Shown: positions 7,565 to 16,056, counted from the stretch's first letter. The stretch: DNA of 64,000 nucleotides from Bacillota bacterium (GCA_029555205.1 JAKPTB010000003.1:48996-112995); one strand, 5' to 3'. A program made the numbers and translations. Notes: a model not told the origin generated them from the letters alone.

Positions 7565-9268
7565 ATGGAGAACTTGATTGATGTTGCCAAAGGCAACACT
7601 CCCGCCGACCTTTTGCTCAAGGACGCCCGGGTAGTAAATGTATTCAGTGGAGAGATCCTGAATACCAATATTGCCGTTAAAGACGGACTTATTGCAGGAT
7701 TGGGCGACTACAAGCAGGGGCTGGAAGTATTAAACCTTGCCGGCAAATACGTTATCCCCGGTCTCATTGACGCCCACTTTCATATTGAAAGCTCCATGCT
7801 TACACCTTCCGCCTTTGCCGCAGTTACCGTGCCCCACGGAACCACGGCAGTGGTGGCCGACCCGCACGAGATTGTCAATGTAGCAGGCCTGGAAGGTTTC
7901 CGCTTTATGGTGGAGGCTTCCCGGGGACTGCCGCTGGATATCTTTTACATGGTGCCTTCCTGTGTGCCGGCCACACCCCTGGAAACCTCCGGGGCTGAAA
8001 TCGGCCCGGAAGATCTCAGGCGGGCCATGGCCCTTCACCCCAGCTCCCCCGGGCTGGCCGAATTTATGAATTTCCCCGGGGTATGCTACAAAGCGCCGGA
8101 CGTCCTGGCAAAAATCAGGACAGCCCTTGAGCAAGGCTGTCTCATTGACGGCCACGCCCCGCTTCTTGGCGGCAGGGACTTAAACGCCTATTTAAGCACC
8201 GGGATCCTTACCGACCATGAGTGTACCAATGCCGCCGAAGCACTGGAAAAAATGAGGCTGGGCATGCGGATAATTATCCGCGAAGGCTCCGCCGCTAAAA
8301 ACCTGGCCGCGCTGCTGCCAATTGTCACAGATAAAAACTACCAGAATATCTTCTTCTGCTGCGATGACCGCCACCCGGCGGACTTAATGGCCGAAGGACA
8401 GATAGATCATATTTTGCGCAAGGCCGTGGCTGCCGGTCTCGACCCGGTCCGCGCTGTACAAATGGCCACATTGCATCCCGCCAGGCACTATAACCTGCGC
8501 GGACTGGGCGGCATTGCCCCCGGTTATCAGGCTGACCTGCTGGTGGTTAGCGATTTATCCAGCTTCCGGATTGAACTGGTGTTTAAAGCCGGAAAGCTGG
8601 CAGCCCGGGAGGGGCGCTACCTCTGGTCACGGACCGGGAAACACGCTGAAAGCGTTTCCAATACCGTACACCTTCCGGAACTCCGGGGAAGGCTTGGCTT
8701 GGAGAAACCTCCGCAGAATGCCGTGGCCAGGGTCATTGAGGTACAGCCGGAACAGATCCTCACCAAATGCCTCATCATCCCTGCCGCTGAAATTGATGCC
8801 TCAAATGAACTGGCCAGAGTGGCCGTCGTGGAGCGCCACGGCAAAAACGGAAACATTGCCGTCGGCCTGGTTAAAGGTTTTGGTAGATTAAAAGGAGCCC
8901 TGGCCTCGACGGTGGCCCACGACAACCATAACCTGATCCTTGTTGGTACGGATACTCATGACATGGAACTGGCGGCAAGAACGGTTGCCGCTGCAGGCGG
9001 CGGGCTGGCTGTTGTCTCGGAGGGCCGGGTTCTGGCCTCCCTGGCTTTGCCGGTGGCGGGATTGATGTCCAACGAAGATGCGGGCACAGTTTCCCGGCTC
9101 CATGAAGAACTGCACCGTGCCGCTCAAAGAACCGGCTGCACCCTGCCGTCACCCTTCATGACCATGTCGTTTCTTGCTTTACCAGTTATTCCCGAGTTGA
9201 GAATAACGGACTTTGGCCTGGTAGACGTGACTAAATTTGAGATTGTTGACCTGTGGAAACAGAAGTAG
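7565..9268 (+). CDS. ade: Adenine deaminase
   Basis: Amidohydrolase that deaminates adenine to hypoxanthine in purine salvage. Length 567 is typical of the bacterial Ade family. Seen: the metal ligands D-A-H-F-H-I-E-S near 69-76, V-A-D-P-H-E-I near 98, G-H-A-P near 198, D-H-E near 217, and F-C-C-D-D-R-H near 260-266; a second conserved C-terminal domain contains A-S-T-V-A-H-D-N-H-N-L-I-L-V-G. ATG preceded by a GGAGAAAG site. The 320 bases upstream (7246-7564) hold no convincing gene. Certain family call. Confidence 0.95.
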   Translation: MENLIDVAKGNTPADLLLKDARVVNVFSGEILNTNIAVKDGLIAGLGDYKQGLEVLNLAGKYVIPGLIDAHFHIESSMLTPSAFAAVTVPHGTTAVVADPHEIVNVAGLEGFRFMVEASRGLPLDIFYMVPSCVPATPLETSGAEIGPEDLRRAMALHPSSPGLAEFMNFPGVCYKAPDVLAKIRTALEQGCLIDGHAPLLGGRDLNAYLSTGILTDHECTNAAEALEKMRLGMRIIIREGSAAKNLAALLPIVTDKNYQNIFFCCDDRHPADLMAEGQIDHILRKAVAAGLDPVRAVQMATLHPARHYNLRGLGGIAPGYQADLLVVSDLSSFRIELVFKAGKLAAREGRYLWSRTGKHAESVSNTVHLPELRGRLGLEKPPQNAVARVIEVQPEQILTKCLIIPAAEIDASNELARVAVVERHGKNGNIAVGLVKGFGRLKGALASTVAHDNHNLILVGTDTHDMELAARTVAAAGGGLAVVSEGRVLASLALPVAGLMSNEDAGTVSRLHEELHRAAQRTGCTLPSPFMTMSFLALPVIPELRITDFGLVDVTKFEIVDLWKQK

Positions 9269-9340
9269 TTTAGCAAGCGGTATCAAAAAAGAGCGCCCTA
9301 AAATTTGCAAAACCTTGCTTCCCATGACTGAAAAGCAGCC

Positions 9341-9369
9341 TTGACACGATCTATAACACTGGTTAACAT
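9341..9369 (+). promoter_or_regulatory. Promoter of signal peptidase gene
   Basis: TTGACA at 9341, 17-base spacer, TAACAT at 9364. A housekeeping SigA-type promoter 42 bases before the ATG, located after the ade stop, so lepB can be expressed on its own. Confidence 0.6.
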
Positions 9370-9410
9370 ACCCCTGTAGCTTCCAATCAGTTAAGGAATG
9401 AGGAATATAA

Positions 9411-9929
9411 ATGGCTTTGAATTTAAAAAAGATAACGGACTGGCTTATGACCATCCTTCTGGCAGTACTGCTGTCCCTGGCTATTCGTACCTATGTGGCA
9501 GAGGCCCGCTGGATCCCGAGTGAATCCATGCTGCCCACCCTCAGGATCGGTGACCATCTGATTATAGAGAAAATTTCCTATAAATTCGGAGCTATTGACC
9601 GGGGCGACATCGTGGTCTTTAAAGCGCCGCCCGCCAGCCACCTGGAAGAGGTCATGATTAAAAGAGTTATCGCCCTGCCGGGAGAAACCGTATCCATTAA
9701 GGACGGGGTTGTTTATATTAACGGTAATCCCCTGGAAGAACCCTACGAACTGGAAAAACCCAGGGAGGATTTTGAACCGGTTACTGTACCCGAAAACAGC
9801 ATCTTTGTCATGGGAGATAACCGTAATAACAGTTTTGACAGCAGGTTCTGGGGAGTTTTAGAAAAGGACCTGGTTATCGGAAAAGCCTTTGCCCGGTATT
9901 ACCCGCTGGGCAGCGCCTCCATCCTATAA
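9411..9929 (+). CDS. lepB: Signal peptidase I
   Basis: Membrane serine protease that removes Sec signal peptides. 172 residues, the small Gram-positive form: one N-terminal membrane helix (about 9-27), catalytic Ser in P-S-E-S-M-L-P-T-L near 40, catalytic Lys in K-R-V-I-A-L-P-G-E near 84, and the G-D-N-R-N-N-S-F-D-S-R-F-W-G box near 140. Rather weak Shine-Dalgarno (GAGGAATATAA). Followed by a hairpin at 9935. Confidence 0.96.
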   Translation: MALNLKKITDWLMTILLAVLLSLAIRTYVAEARWIPSESMLPTLRIGDHLIIEKISYKFGAIDRGDIVVFKAPPASHLEEVMIKRVIALPGETVSIKDGVVYINGNPLEEPYELEKPREDFEPVTVPENSIFVMGDNRNNSFDSRFWGVLEKDLVIGKAFARYYPLGSASIL

Positions 9930-9934
9930 AAATA

Positions 9935-9970
9935 GAAGAAGGTTTATTTCCGTAGAATTAAGCCTTCTTC
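9935..9970 (+). terminator. Hairpin after lepB
   Basis: GAAGAAGG / CCTTCTTC (8 bp) starting 6 bases after the lepB stop, no clear T run. It lies between convergent lepB and the nitroreductase gene. Confidence 0.45.
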
Positions 9971-10007
9971 CTGTATCCCTGTTCATTAACTCCCCTTACA
10001 GGGTAGC

Positions 10008-10622
10008 CTAGGCAAAACCAAGCCAGTGGATCCTGTCGCCCTTCCGGGGCGGAGCAGGAGGATCCTGAGCAGGATAGCCGACAGGTATGAGAGAAACCAG
10101 TTCCTTATCCTGCACCCCGATAATCTCGTTAATCAGATCTTCCTTTAATTTAGGAGCAGTCATCTGGCAGGTTCCCAAACCCCTGGCCTTCGCCAGCAGC
10201 AGGATATTCTGGACCAGGGCCGCTGCGCTTAAAAGGTTGACGAACCGCTCCCGCTCCCTTTCGTACCTTTCCTGTCCGGTCATTTCCGGGCGCAGTTCTA
10301 CACCGGTCAGTGGTATGTAAACCAGGATAATGACAGGGGCGCCCCCCAGCGTTTGGAAAAAATTAAGGGTCAGGTTGACCATTTTTTCTGGAAATACTTT
10401 TTCCAGTTTGGGTTTATAAAGCTCTATTACACCTTCCATGGCTTTAACCAGAAGGTCTCTCTTTTCACCTCTGACAACATAGATATACCAGTTTTGCCTG
10501 TTCGTCCCCGAGGGTGCCCAAAGGGCCTCTTCCAGGATCTCATTTAAAAGTTCCCTGGGAATCTCCCTGTTCTGGTATTTACGGATACTGCGTCTTTCCA
10601 TGATCGCCTTACTGATATTCAT
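10008..10622 (-). CDS. Nitroreductase family protein
   Basis: FMN-dependent NAD(P)H oxidoreductase of the nitroreductase fold, about 204 residues. Start set at ATG 10622 because an AAAGGAGG site lies just upstream; an earlier in-frame ATG at 10658 has none. Family marks: I-M-E-R-R-S-I-R-K-Y near the N terminus (FMN phosphate contact), A-P-S-G-T-N-R-Q-N-W near 45, and G-L-G-T-C-Q-M near 160. Physiological substrate unknown. It is divergent from the hydrolase gene. Confidence 0.92.
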   Translation of the reverse strand: MNISKAIMERRSIRKYQNREIPRELLNEILEEALWAPSGTNRQNWYIYVVRGEKRDLLVKAMEGVIELYKPKLEKVFPEKMVNLTLNFFQTLGGAPVIILVYIPLTGVELRPEMTGQERYERERERFVNLLSAAALVQNILLLAKARGLGTCQMTAPKLKEDLINEIIGVQDKELVSLIPVGYPAQDPPAPPRKGDRIHWLGFA

Positions 10623-10776
10623 TAGAGGTCCTCCTTTTAACAGGGCATATTTGATCATGTTTTTATGCTATATTTTTTGGCCATTCTTTAAATTGGTTGG
10701 GTTTACCGGATTATTTAAAAACTATCATAGATTATATTCAGGTTTCAAGTGCTTATTTGTAATTGGAGGTGGTCCC

Positions 10777-11574
10777 TTGTTCTTAAAAAGATCAGGCAGT
10801 TGGGAAAAGGTCACTTACCCTAACGCCGAAGGCTTGATGCTGGCAGGATTGCTCCATTCCTCCCGCAAAAAAGGCGCCGTAGTTATTGTCTGCCACGGTT
10901 TTACAGGGAGTAAGGAAGGCGGGGGCAGAGCCCTGGAAATGGCGGAAGAACTGGGGAAAAGGGAATATGCTACCCTGCTTTTCGACTTTAGCGGGTGTGG
11001 TGAAAGCGAGGGGGATTTTGCCGATATAAGTCTTACGGGCCAGATCAATGACCTGAAAAGCTCTGTTGATTTCTGCCAGGGCCTGGGTTTTGAAAGAATA
11101 ATAGTCACCGGACGCAGCTTTGGCGGTACTACCGCCCTTTGCCACGGCGGGGCGGACAGGCGTGTGGCCGGGGTGTGCGCCTGGGCGGCGCCCTCAGAAC
11201 CCTTTGACCTTTTTAATCCTAGAAGAGGTCAACCCCTGGGGGAAAAAGACGGGCTGGTGCCACTTTCCGGAGAGCAGGGGACCGTCTACGTGCGGGAGGG
11301 TTTTTTCACTGACCTGCGGCAACATGATGTTTATGGCCGGGCAGCCTTGCTGGCACCGCGCCCGCTCCTGTTGGTCCATGGAAGCAGCGACAGCGTAGTA
11401 CCTGACTGGAACGCCCGGGCAATCTATGAAGCTGCGGGTGAACCAAAAGAAATCAGGATTGTAGAAGGCGCCGACCACCAGTTTACAGGGCGGCACCTGG
11501 AGGCCTGGGCTGCCCTTTTTAACTGGCTTGGTGAGCATTTTCCCCAGACCTCAACGAAACCGGATTTAGCTTAA
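10777..11574 (+). CDS. Alpha/beta hydrolase
   Basis: Serine hydrolase of the alpha/beta fold, about 265 residues from a TTG start at 10777 that sits 6 bases after GGAGGT; the frame is open further upstream to 10600 but that part overlaps the nitroreductase start and has no site. Nucleophile Ser in G-R-S-F-G-G, acid in H-G-S-S-D-S-V-V-P, His in G-A-D-H-Q-F. The oxyanion motif is C-H-G-F-T-G-S-K. Resembles acyl-ester or feruloyl-esterase-like hydrolases. It converges with, and overlaps by 9 bases, the acyl-CoA synthetase beta gene. Confidence 0.88.
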   Translation: MFLKRSGSWEKVTYPNAEGLMLAGLLHSSRKKGAVVIVCHGFTGSKEGGGRALEMAEELGKREYATLLFDFSGCGESEGDFADISLTGQINDLKSSVDFCQGLGFERIIVTGRSFGGTTALCHGGADRRVAGVCAWAAPSEPFDLFNPRRGQPLGEKDGLVPLSGEQGTVYVREGFFTDLRQHDVYGRAALLAPRPLLLVHGSSDSVVPDWNARAIYEAAGEPKEIRIVEGADHQFTGRHLEAWAALFNWLGEHFPQTSTKPDLA

Positions 11575-12258
11575 TTTTATTCGCGCATCCAGAACCATGG
11601 CGCCCCGGGGGAAAACGGCAACAGGATTTAAGTCCATTTCCTCAATATCTTCGATTTCTACGGCAAGTTGTGAGATGCCGGTAATGATCTTCTGCAGGGA
11701 AAGGGTATCCACAGCCGGGTACCCCCGGTAGCCCCGCAGGAGGCGGTTTCCTTTGATCTGATGGATCATTTTTTCTGCTTCTTCAGCACTTACGGGGGCC
11801 ATTCTAAAAACAATATCTTTCAGGACTTCAGTAAATACTCCACCGAGCCCGAAAGCAACCACCGGGCCGAACTGCCTGTCCGCTTTTGCACCAATTAAGA
11901 CTTCTACGCCCTTTTTGATCATGGGTTGAACGGTCACAGACGCTTCAGGATCGACAGCTGCACAATTCCTCCTGATGCTCCTGAAAGCCTCCCGTACAGA
12001 CTGCTCCCCTCCAAGATTCAGATATACACCTTTGTGTTCCGACTTGTGAATGATATAGGGGGAATTCACCTTCAGAACCACGGGAAATCCACATTCATGG
12101 GCCATTCTAACCGTTTCCTCCTCATCCCGGGCCACCCGGCAGGATACAACGGGGATGCCCCTGAGGGCAAGGAGTTCCTTGGATTCCACCTCAGTTAAGA
12201 AATTCCTGCCTGATTTACGTACATCTTCGATTATTCTACGCGTTTCCATGAACGGCAC
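11566..12258 (-). CDS. ADP-forming acyl-CoA synthetase, beta (ATP-grasp) subunit
   Basis: Beta subunit of an NDP-forming acetate/acyl-CoA ligase: it couples acyl-CoA hydrolysis to ATP synthesis together with the alpha subunit encoded just upstream. 230 residues cover the ATP-grasp domain (F-P-V-V-L-K-V-N-S near 55; H-K-S-E-H-K-G-V-Y; V-Q-P-M; F-G-L-G-G-V-F-T-E near 137). The first codons overlap the alpha gene by 23 bases, so translation is coupled; the second Met (12249) is an alternative start. Acyl specificity (acetate, propionate, aryl acids) cannot be read. Confidence 0.9.
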   Translation of the reverse strand: MPFMETRRIIEDVRKSGRNFLTEVESKELLALRGIPVVSCRVARDEEETVRMAHECGFPVVLKVNSPYIIHKSEHKGVYLNLGGEQSVREAFRSIRRNCAAVDPEASVTVQPMIKKGVEVLIGAKADRQFGPVVAFGLGGVFTEVLKDIVFRMAPVSAEEAEKMIHQIKGNRLLRGYRGYPAVDTLSLQKIITGISQLAVEIEDIEEMDLNPVAVFPRGAMVLDARIKLS

Positions 12259-13636
12259 CTCCCCTCCGGCCGTAGTGAATCAGTGCGGCAGCGCCCCAGG
12301 CTGCTTCATCCGGTGAGCAATAAAGCGGGATACCCGCCTGCTGCAGGGCCTCCTTGTCCTCCTCCACGCTTTTTACCGTGGATATGTAACAGGCTAACAG
12401 CGGCTTGCTGTTCCTTTGATGCGCTGCAATCAACTCTCTGGTAGGATTGGGCCAGTTTTTGTGAGGACAGGAGAATGTGAGCAGAAGGTCAAAGTTGGGA
12501 TCTGTAAGGGCAGCCTCCACCAGAAGGCCGTAGGTCCCGGGCCTGGTGCCCAGCCCCCCGGTATCTATGGGGTTCTTTAAAACAACGGGGAGGTCCTCAC
12601 CCAGGATTGCTTTGATCTTGCGAACAGTCCCCGGCGCTAGTCCCGGGATGCTGATTCTCCGGCCGGCCAGGCGATCCAGGGCTACGATGCTAGGCCCGGC
12701 CGTATAAGTAAACAGGCCTAATCCCCCTCCGGCAGGAAGCCGGCACAGTGAAAGCGCCTTACAGGCAGCCACTAGCTCGGGCACGCTGCCCGCCAGCAAT
12801 ATTCCATACTGATTAAATATGTCCCGGAAGAGCTTGTAGGGTCCGGCCATGCTCCCGGTATGGGTTAAAGTCGCTTCATTAATTTCATTGGATTGCCCCA
12901 CTTTGTAGATAACTACAGGCTTCCTGCGGGCCACCCTGCCGGCTACCTGAACCAGTCTCCGGGCGTTCTCCACTCCTTCCAGAAATACTCCGATGACCTT
13001 TGTACCGGAATCTCCGCCCAGAAACTCCAGGTAGTCCGATATTTCCAAAACAGAGCGATTGCCTACACCGACGAACTTATTAAGACCGATTCCTTCATCT
13101 GAACATTTTTGGATTATACTGAAACCAATTCCCCCGCTCTGTGAAATCAAGGATACATTGCCCTTATTCAAACTGACCGGGTAGAATGTGGCATTAAGAC
13201 CGGCTTCCAGATTCATGATCCCCAGGGTATTGGGTCCGGCAACTTTCAGCCCGTATTTCCTGGCTGTTTCAACCAGCCTTTTTTCCAGGGCCCGCCCCTC
13301 GTCCCCGGTTTCTCTAAAACCGCCGGCAACAATGACAGCGCCCTTGATGCCCAGTTTTCCGCACTGCTCCAGCACATCAACCGTATCCCTCTGTTTCAAG
13401 GCAATGAGGGCCAGGTCCACCCGCTCCGGAATATCCAGGATGGAAGGATAAACAGGGAGCCCGAGAATTTCTTTCAACTTGGGATGAACCGGGTATATTT
13501 TACCCTTATAACCTCCATCAATCAGGCTGTCCAGGAGGTTATAACCGATTCTATCAGGTGAAGCGGTAGCCCCAATAACAGCCACACTTCCGGGATTGAA
13601 TACTTTTCGCATAACTTCGATATCTTCTTCTGTCAA
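12236..13636 (-). CDS. ADP-forming acyl-CoA synthetase, alpha (CoA-binding) subunit
   Basis: Alpha subunit, 466 residues: CoA-binding Rossmann domain (V-A-V-I-G-A-T-A-S-P-D near 18-28), two succinyl-CoA-ligase-like domains (S-Q-S-G-G-I-G near 165) and the phosphorylated His in T-H-T-G-S-M-A-G near 258. TTG start with GGAGGTG 8 bases upstream. Known in fermentative and syntrophic anaerobes as an energy-conserving substitute for acetate kinase. The 200 bases upstream form a divergent promoter region with cadC. Confidence 0.92.
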   Translation of the reverse strand: MTEEDIEVMRKVFNPGSVAVIGATASPDRIGYNLLDSLIDGGYKGKIYPVHPKLKEILGLPVYPSILDIPERVDLALIALKQRDTVDVLEQCGKLGIKGAVIVAGGFRETGDEGRALEKRLVETARKYGLKVAGPNTLGIMNLEAGLNATFYPVSLNKGNVSLISQSGGIGFSIIQKCSDEGIGLNKFVGVGNRSVLEISDYLEFLGGDSGTKVIGVFLEGVENARRLVQVAGRVARRKPVVIYKVGQSNEINEATLTHTGSMAGPYKLFRDIFNQYGILLAGSVPELVAACKALSLCRLPAGGGLGLFTYTAGPSIVALDRLAGRRISIPGLAPGTVRKIKAILGEDLPVVLKNPIDTGGLGTRPGTYGLLVEAALTDPNFDLLLTFSCPHKNWPNPTRELIAAHQRNSKPLLACYISTVKSVEEDKEALQQAGIPLYCSPDEAAWGAAALIHYGRRGGAVHGNA

Positions 13637-13836
13637 TATACATCCACCTCCTTTTATCGCAAAACGTAATATAATTAATTAATATTTCTACTTAATCCAC
13701 CATCTTCCTTCCTAATGAACCCGGCCTATAAAAATCACCATGTTATACAAAATATAATAGTAGCAAAAACACACCGGATGACATATTATTATGTTCAAGC
13801 AAATGTTTTAATGTTCTTTCCGGAGGTGGAGATATC

Positions 13837-14193
13837 TTGTCTGAATACGGGCCTGATGTATGTGATGTTTTCTGTTACAACGAGGAAAAGGTGAGCCGGC
13901 TTCGCCGGAAAGTTCAAGAAGTTGAGGGTCTGGCTCCCCTTTTTAAAGCTCTGGGGGACGAAACCAGGCTGAAGATCATCTTTGCCCTGGCCTGCGACGA
14001 GCTGTGCGTTTGCGACGTGGCCAGCATTACCGGCTCCACCGTGGCGGCAGCATCCCACCACCTGCGCTACTTGAGTAGCGCCGGACTGGCCAAATACCGG
14101 CGCCAGGGCAAGATGGTTTTCTATTCCCTGGACAACCCCTGCCTTTCTCTCATACTCGAAACTGCTCTGGCACACCGCAATTTAAAGCTCTAA
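13837..14193 (+). CDS. cadC: CadC-type ArsR-family metal-sensing repressor
   Basis: Dimeric winged-helix repressor that releases DNA on binding Cd/Pb/Zn. 118 residues. The metal site residues of CadC are all present: N-terminal C-D-V-F-C-Y (two Cys near 9-13) and E-L-C-V-C-D-V-A in helix alpha3/4 (near 51-58). Recognition helix S-H-H-L-R-Y-L follows. TTG start, 9 bases after GGAGGTGG. A partly symmetric T-T-C-A-A-G...T-T-T-T-A-A stretch just upstream (about 13795-13813) could be the operator. It is followed directly by a broken cadA, so its original target is lost. Confidence 0.9.
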   Translation: MSEYGPDVCDVFCYNEEKVSRLRRKVQEVEGLAPLFKALGDETRLKIIFALACDELCVCDVASITGSTVAAASHHLRYLSSAGLAKYRRQGKMVFYSLDNPCLSLILETALAHRNLKL

Positions 14194-14220
14194 TCATCTG
14201 TAAACTGGAGGAAATTCAAC

Positions 14221-14595
14221 TTGTCACAAGCACAAATACTGCATCCAGGCGACAGAAGCAAGACTAACTCGCTCAAACTGTCCGGAATTGATTGCGCCGG
14301 GTGCGCAGCTAAACTTGAAAAAAAACTGGCCCGGACGCCCGGTGTGGAATCTGTTCGCGTCAGCTTTGGAACGGGAAAACTTACAGTCAGGCATACCCTG
14401 CCCCTGGACAAAATCATTTCCCTGGTAAAAGAAGCAGGCTATGCTGTTGATGAGGAAGATTCCCGCCTGTCAGAAACCATGGAACTATCCGTATACCAGA
14501 TCCAGGGCCGGATTAATTCTATGACGGTCAATTTTGTGAAGTACATTTCAATACAAACTCAATTATTAATTTCCACAGTCAACCCAGGAAACTAA
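14221..14595 (+). pseudogene. Truncated CadA-type P-type ATPase (heavy-metal domain only)
   Basis: TTG at 14221, 27 bases after cadC, with GGAGG upstream. Residues 16-80 are a heavy-metal-associated domain with the metal motif G-I-D-C-A-G-C (near 22-28) and the fold-typical V-E-S-V-R-V-S-F-G-T-G-K. After about residue 93 the sequence turns into an unrelated low-similarity tail and stops at 124; the ATPase membrane, phosphorylation (D-K-T-G) and nucleotide domains are absent from the window. Seen as the 5' stump of a cadA whose remainder was deleted. It could still act as a small soluble metal-binding protein. Confidence 0.7.
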
Positions 14596-14626
14596 AAAAC
14601 ACCTTTAGGAGTTTAAAGGAGTATGT

Positions 14627-14653
14627 AACCGGCCAAGCCGGTTATTTTGTTGT
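14627..14653 (+). terminator. Intrinsic terminator after cadA stump
   Basis: AACCGGC (14627-14633), loop CAA, GCCGGTT (14637-14643), then ATTTTGTTGT. Confidence 0.75.
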
Positions 14654-14694
14654 CTAGGAAATTACGCTTTTCGAGAATTGTGGATAAGTGTAGA

Positions 14695-14889
14695 TTAAGT
14701 CATGGAAGGGGTGTCTGACGTGGCCCTTGGCGGGTATAGTATATGCCCTATCTCTTCAGCCAGCACACATACATGCTGCCCGGGGTTGTCCAGCAGGCCC
14801 GGATCAAGTATAACCGTCATGGTATCCGCTTTGACCTCTCCGTGCAGGCCGTCTGGAAGGGATTTGCATGATGTTTTATCCCAAATATT
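14695..14889 (-). pseudogene. Remnant of ImmA/IrrE-family metallopeptidase
   Basis: Minus-strand frame of about 64 codons bounded by stops at both ends, with no proper start. It encodes S-L-P-D-G-L-H-G-E-V-K-A-D near the beginning, then a hydrophobic strand and C-V-L-A-E-E-I-G-H-I-L-Y, which matches the metal-binding helix of Firmicute ImmA/IrrE peptidases (usually C-V-L-A-E-E-L-G-H-H). The N-terminal helix region and the C-terminal half of the ~150-180-residue family are missing. Such genes belong to phages, ICEs and toxin modules. Interpretation of this fragment is mine; the match is short but specific. Confidence 0.5.
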
Positions 14890-14968
14890 TTAGCTCGTTT
14901 CTTTATTAAGTCTAAGTTTATCTTCATTTTTTAACGCCACCATGGTGCAAAGATTTGGTAAGATCAAT

Positions 14969-15250
14969 TTATTTGTATATATCTCCTCTGGGACCAATTA
15001 TAAGAATTATTACCAAGAGATCGTCGCCATCAATTTTAAAGACAGCCCGGTAATTACCGATACGTAACCGACACAGCCCATCAAGCTGGCCTGTAAGGGG
15101 TCTTATTCCTGGCAGGCGGCAGTGCTCCATCTTTAATAACTCCAACTTGTCAAGTATGCGTGTAGCTGTGGTTTTATCCAACCCGGAAAGGTATTTAGCA
15201 GCCTTGGATGACAGCTTAATTTTATAAGTTTTCCCGTTTTCGGAAGTCAT
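14969..15250 (-). CDS. RelE/ParE-family toxin
   Basis: Probable mRNA interferase of a type II toxin-antitoxin pair, about 93 residues from ATG 15250 (GGGTGG six bases upstream). It shows the family pattern: Y-K-I-K-L-S-S-K-A-A-K-Y-L near the start, R-P-L-T-G-Q-L-D-G-L-C-R-L-R-I-G-N-Y-R-A-V-F in the middle, and the C-terminal G-P-R-G-D-I-Y-K of RelE toxins. The start overlaps the antitoxin gene by 29 bases, the usual coupled arrangement. Confidence 0.85.
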   Translation of the reverse strand: MTSENGKTYKIKLSSKAAKYLSGLDKTTATRILDKLELLKMEHCRLPGIRPLTGQLDGLCRLRIGNYRAVFKIDGDDLLVIILIIGPRGDIYK

Positions 15251-15437
15251 CAAAGTCCACCCACTCTCCGCGGGCGACTTCTTTTAGGGCAAGTTTTATT
15301 TCGTCTATCTCGTCTTCACTGAAATGATCCTCGCTAATAATGATTTCATCAAGTATGTATCTCAGCAGTTCAATTTTTTCTGCCGTGGTGAAGCCCTTAA
15401 TCTGCTCAATGACGTTTTTTACCCTTATTGTGGACAT
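15222..15437 (-). CDS. Antitoxin partner of RelE-type toxin
   Basis: 71 residues, acidic (E-D-H-F-S-E-D-E-I-D-E-I), preceding and overlapping the toxin gene. Helical N terminus (V-I-E-Q-I-K-G-F-T-T-A-E-K-I-E-L-L-R-Y-I-L-D-E-I), C-terminal W-V-D-F-D-D-F toxin-wrapping segment. ATG with AAGGAGGA seven bases upstream. Antitoxin role is inferred from position, size and charge; the DNA-binding fold is not obvious. Confidence 0.75.
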   Translation of the reverse strand: MSTIRVKNVIEQIKGFTTAEKIELLRYILDEIIISEDHFSEDEIDEIKLALKEVARGEWVDFDDFRKRENL

Positions 15438-15486
15438 GGTAATCCTCCTTAAGATGGCTTATTTTAACCGTGCTTTTCCACCTCTT

Positions 15487-15499
15487 GTTTATTATAAAC
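15487..15499. promoter_or_regulatory. Palindrome over the -10 of the toxin-antitoxin promoter
   Basis: GTTTAT-T-ATAAAC, perfect 6-1-6 palindrome. Read on the minus strand it contains TATAAT, 50 bases upstream of the antitoxin ATG, with a weak -35 (TTTCAA) 17 bases away. A good candidate autoregulatory operator. Confidence 0.5.
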
Positions 15500-15765
15500 A
15501 ACATTTCGTTTATTGAAATAACTTTTACAAAAATCAGTTGACAAACAACTAACAAATCATTCTCACCTGATCCGGCGGGTAACCGGAGAGGCAGAGGAAT
15601 CTTTAATATTAACGGGATCGTAATCTGTAAAGTTTAGACAAACACCAAAGCTCCTTTCTCTTAATAAAGTAAAAGCAAGGAGATTTAGCCGCAGGCAACT
15701 TTCTTAACCGCTGCTTAAAGCCGGTTTTAATTGCTTCAATATGCAGTACAGGGGGTTTTGGTATC

Positions 15766-16056
15766 TTGAACACAAAAACACTGGCCCTGGCCCAGCTTCC
15801 CGTGGGCCACACCGGCAGGATAGATACACTCCTGGCCCGGGGTATGACCAGATGCCGCCTCTTGGATTTAGGGCTAGTTCCAGGTGCTGAAGTAAAAACT
15901 ATCAGGCGCAGCCCGGTAGGGGATCCCACTGCCTATCTGATTCGGGGAACGGTTATTGCACTGAGAGAGGAAGTTGCCAGGCAGGTTATAGTCCGCACCT
16001 GCATTTATTCTTCAAAGGAGGATTCCAATGGGTCTGTTAAACCTTGCATGCACTAA
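15766..16056 (+). CDS. feoA: FeoA ferrous iron transport protein
   Basis: Small SH3-like cytosolic partner of FeoB, 96 residues. Seen: L-A-Q-L-P-V-G-H-T-G-R-I near the start, C-R-L-L-D-L-G-L-V-P-G-A-E-V, and a final A-L-R-E-E-V-A-R-Q-V-I-V strand. TTG start after GGGGG. The last 29 bases overlap the first FeoB ORF. The 330 bases upstream (15438-15765) hold the toxin-antitoxin promoter on the minus strand and a leader with TTGACA at about 15538; I see no clear Fur box. Confidence 0.9.
   Translation: MNTKTLALAQLPVGHTGRIDTLLARGMTRCRLLDLGLVPGAEVKTIRRSPVGDPTAYLIRGTVIALREEVARQVIVRTCIYSSKEDSNGSVKPCMH

Noticed and set aside
14702..14893. 63-codon plus-strand frame
   Set aside because: The complementary strand carries the peptidase-like pattern; the plus frame has no site or domain.
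15500..15765. Fur box or riboswitch before feoA
   Set aside because: An A-T-C-A-T-T-rich stretch near 15560 is only a partial match to the Fur consensus and no known riboswitch core is visible.
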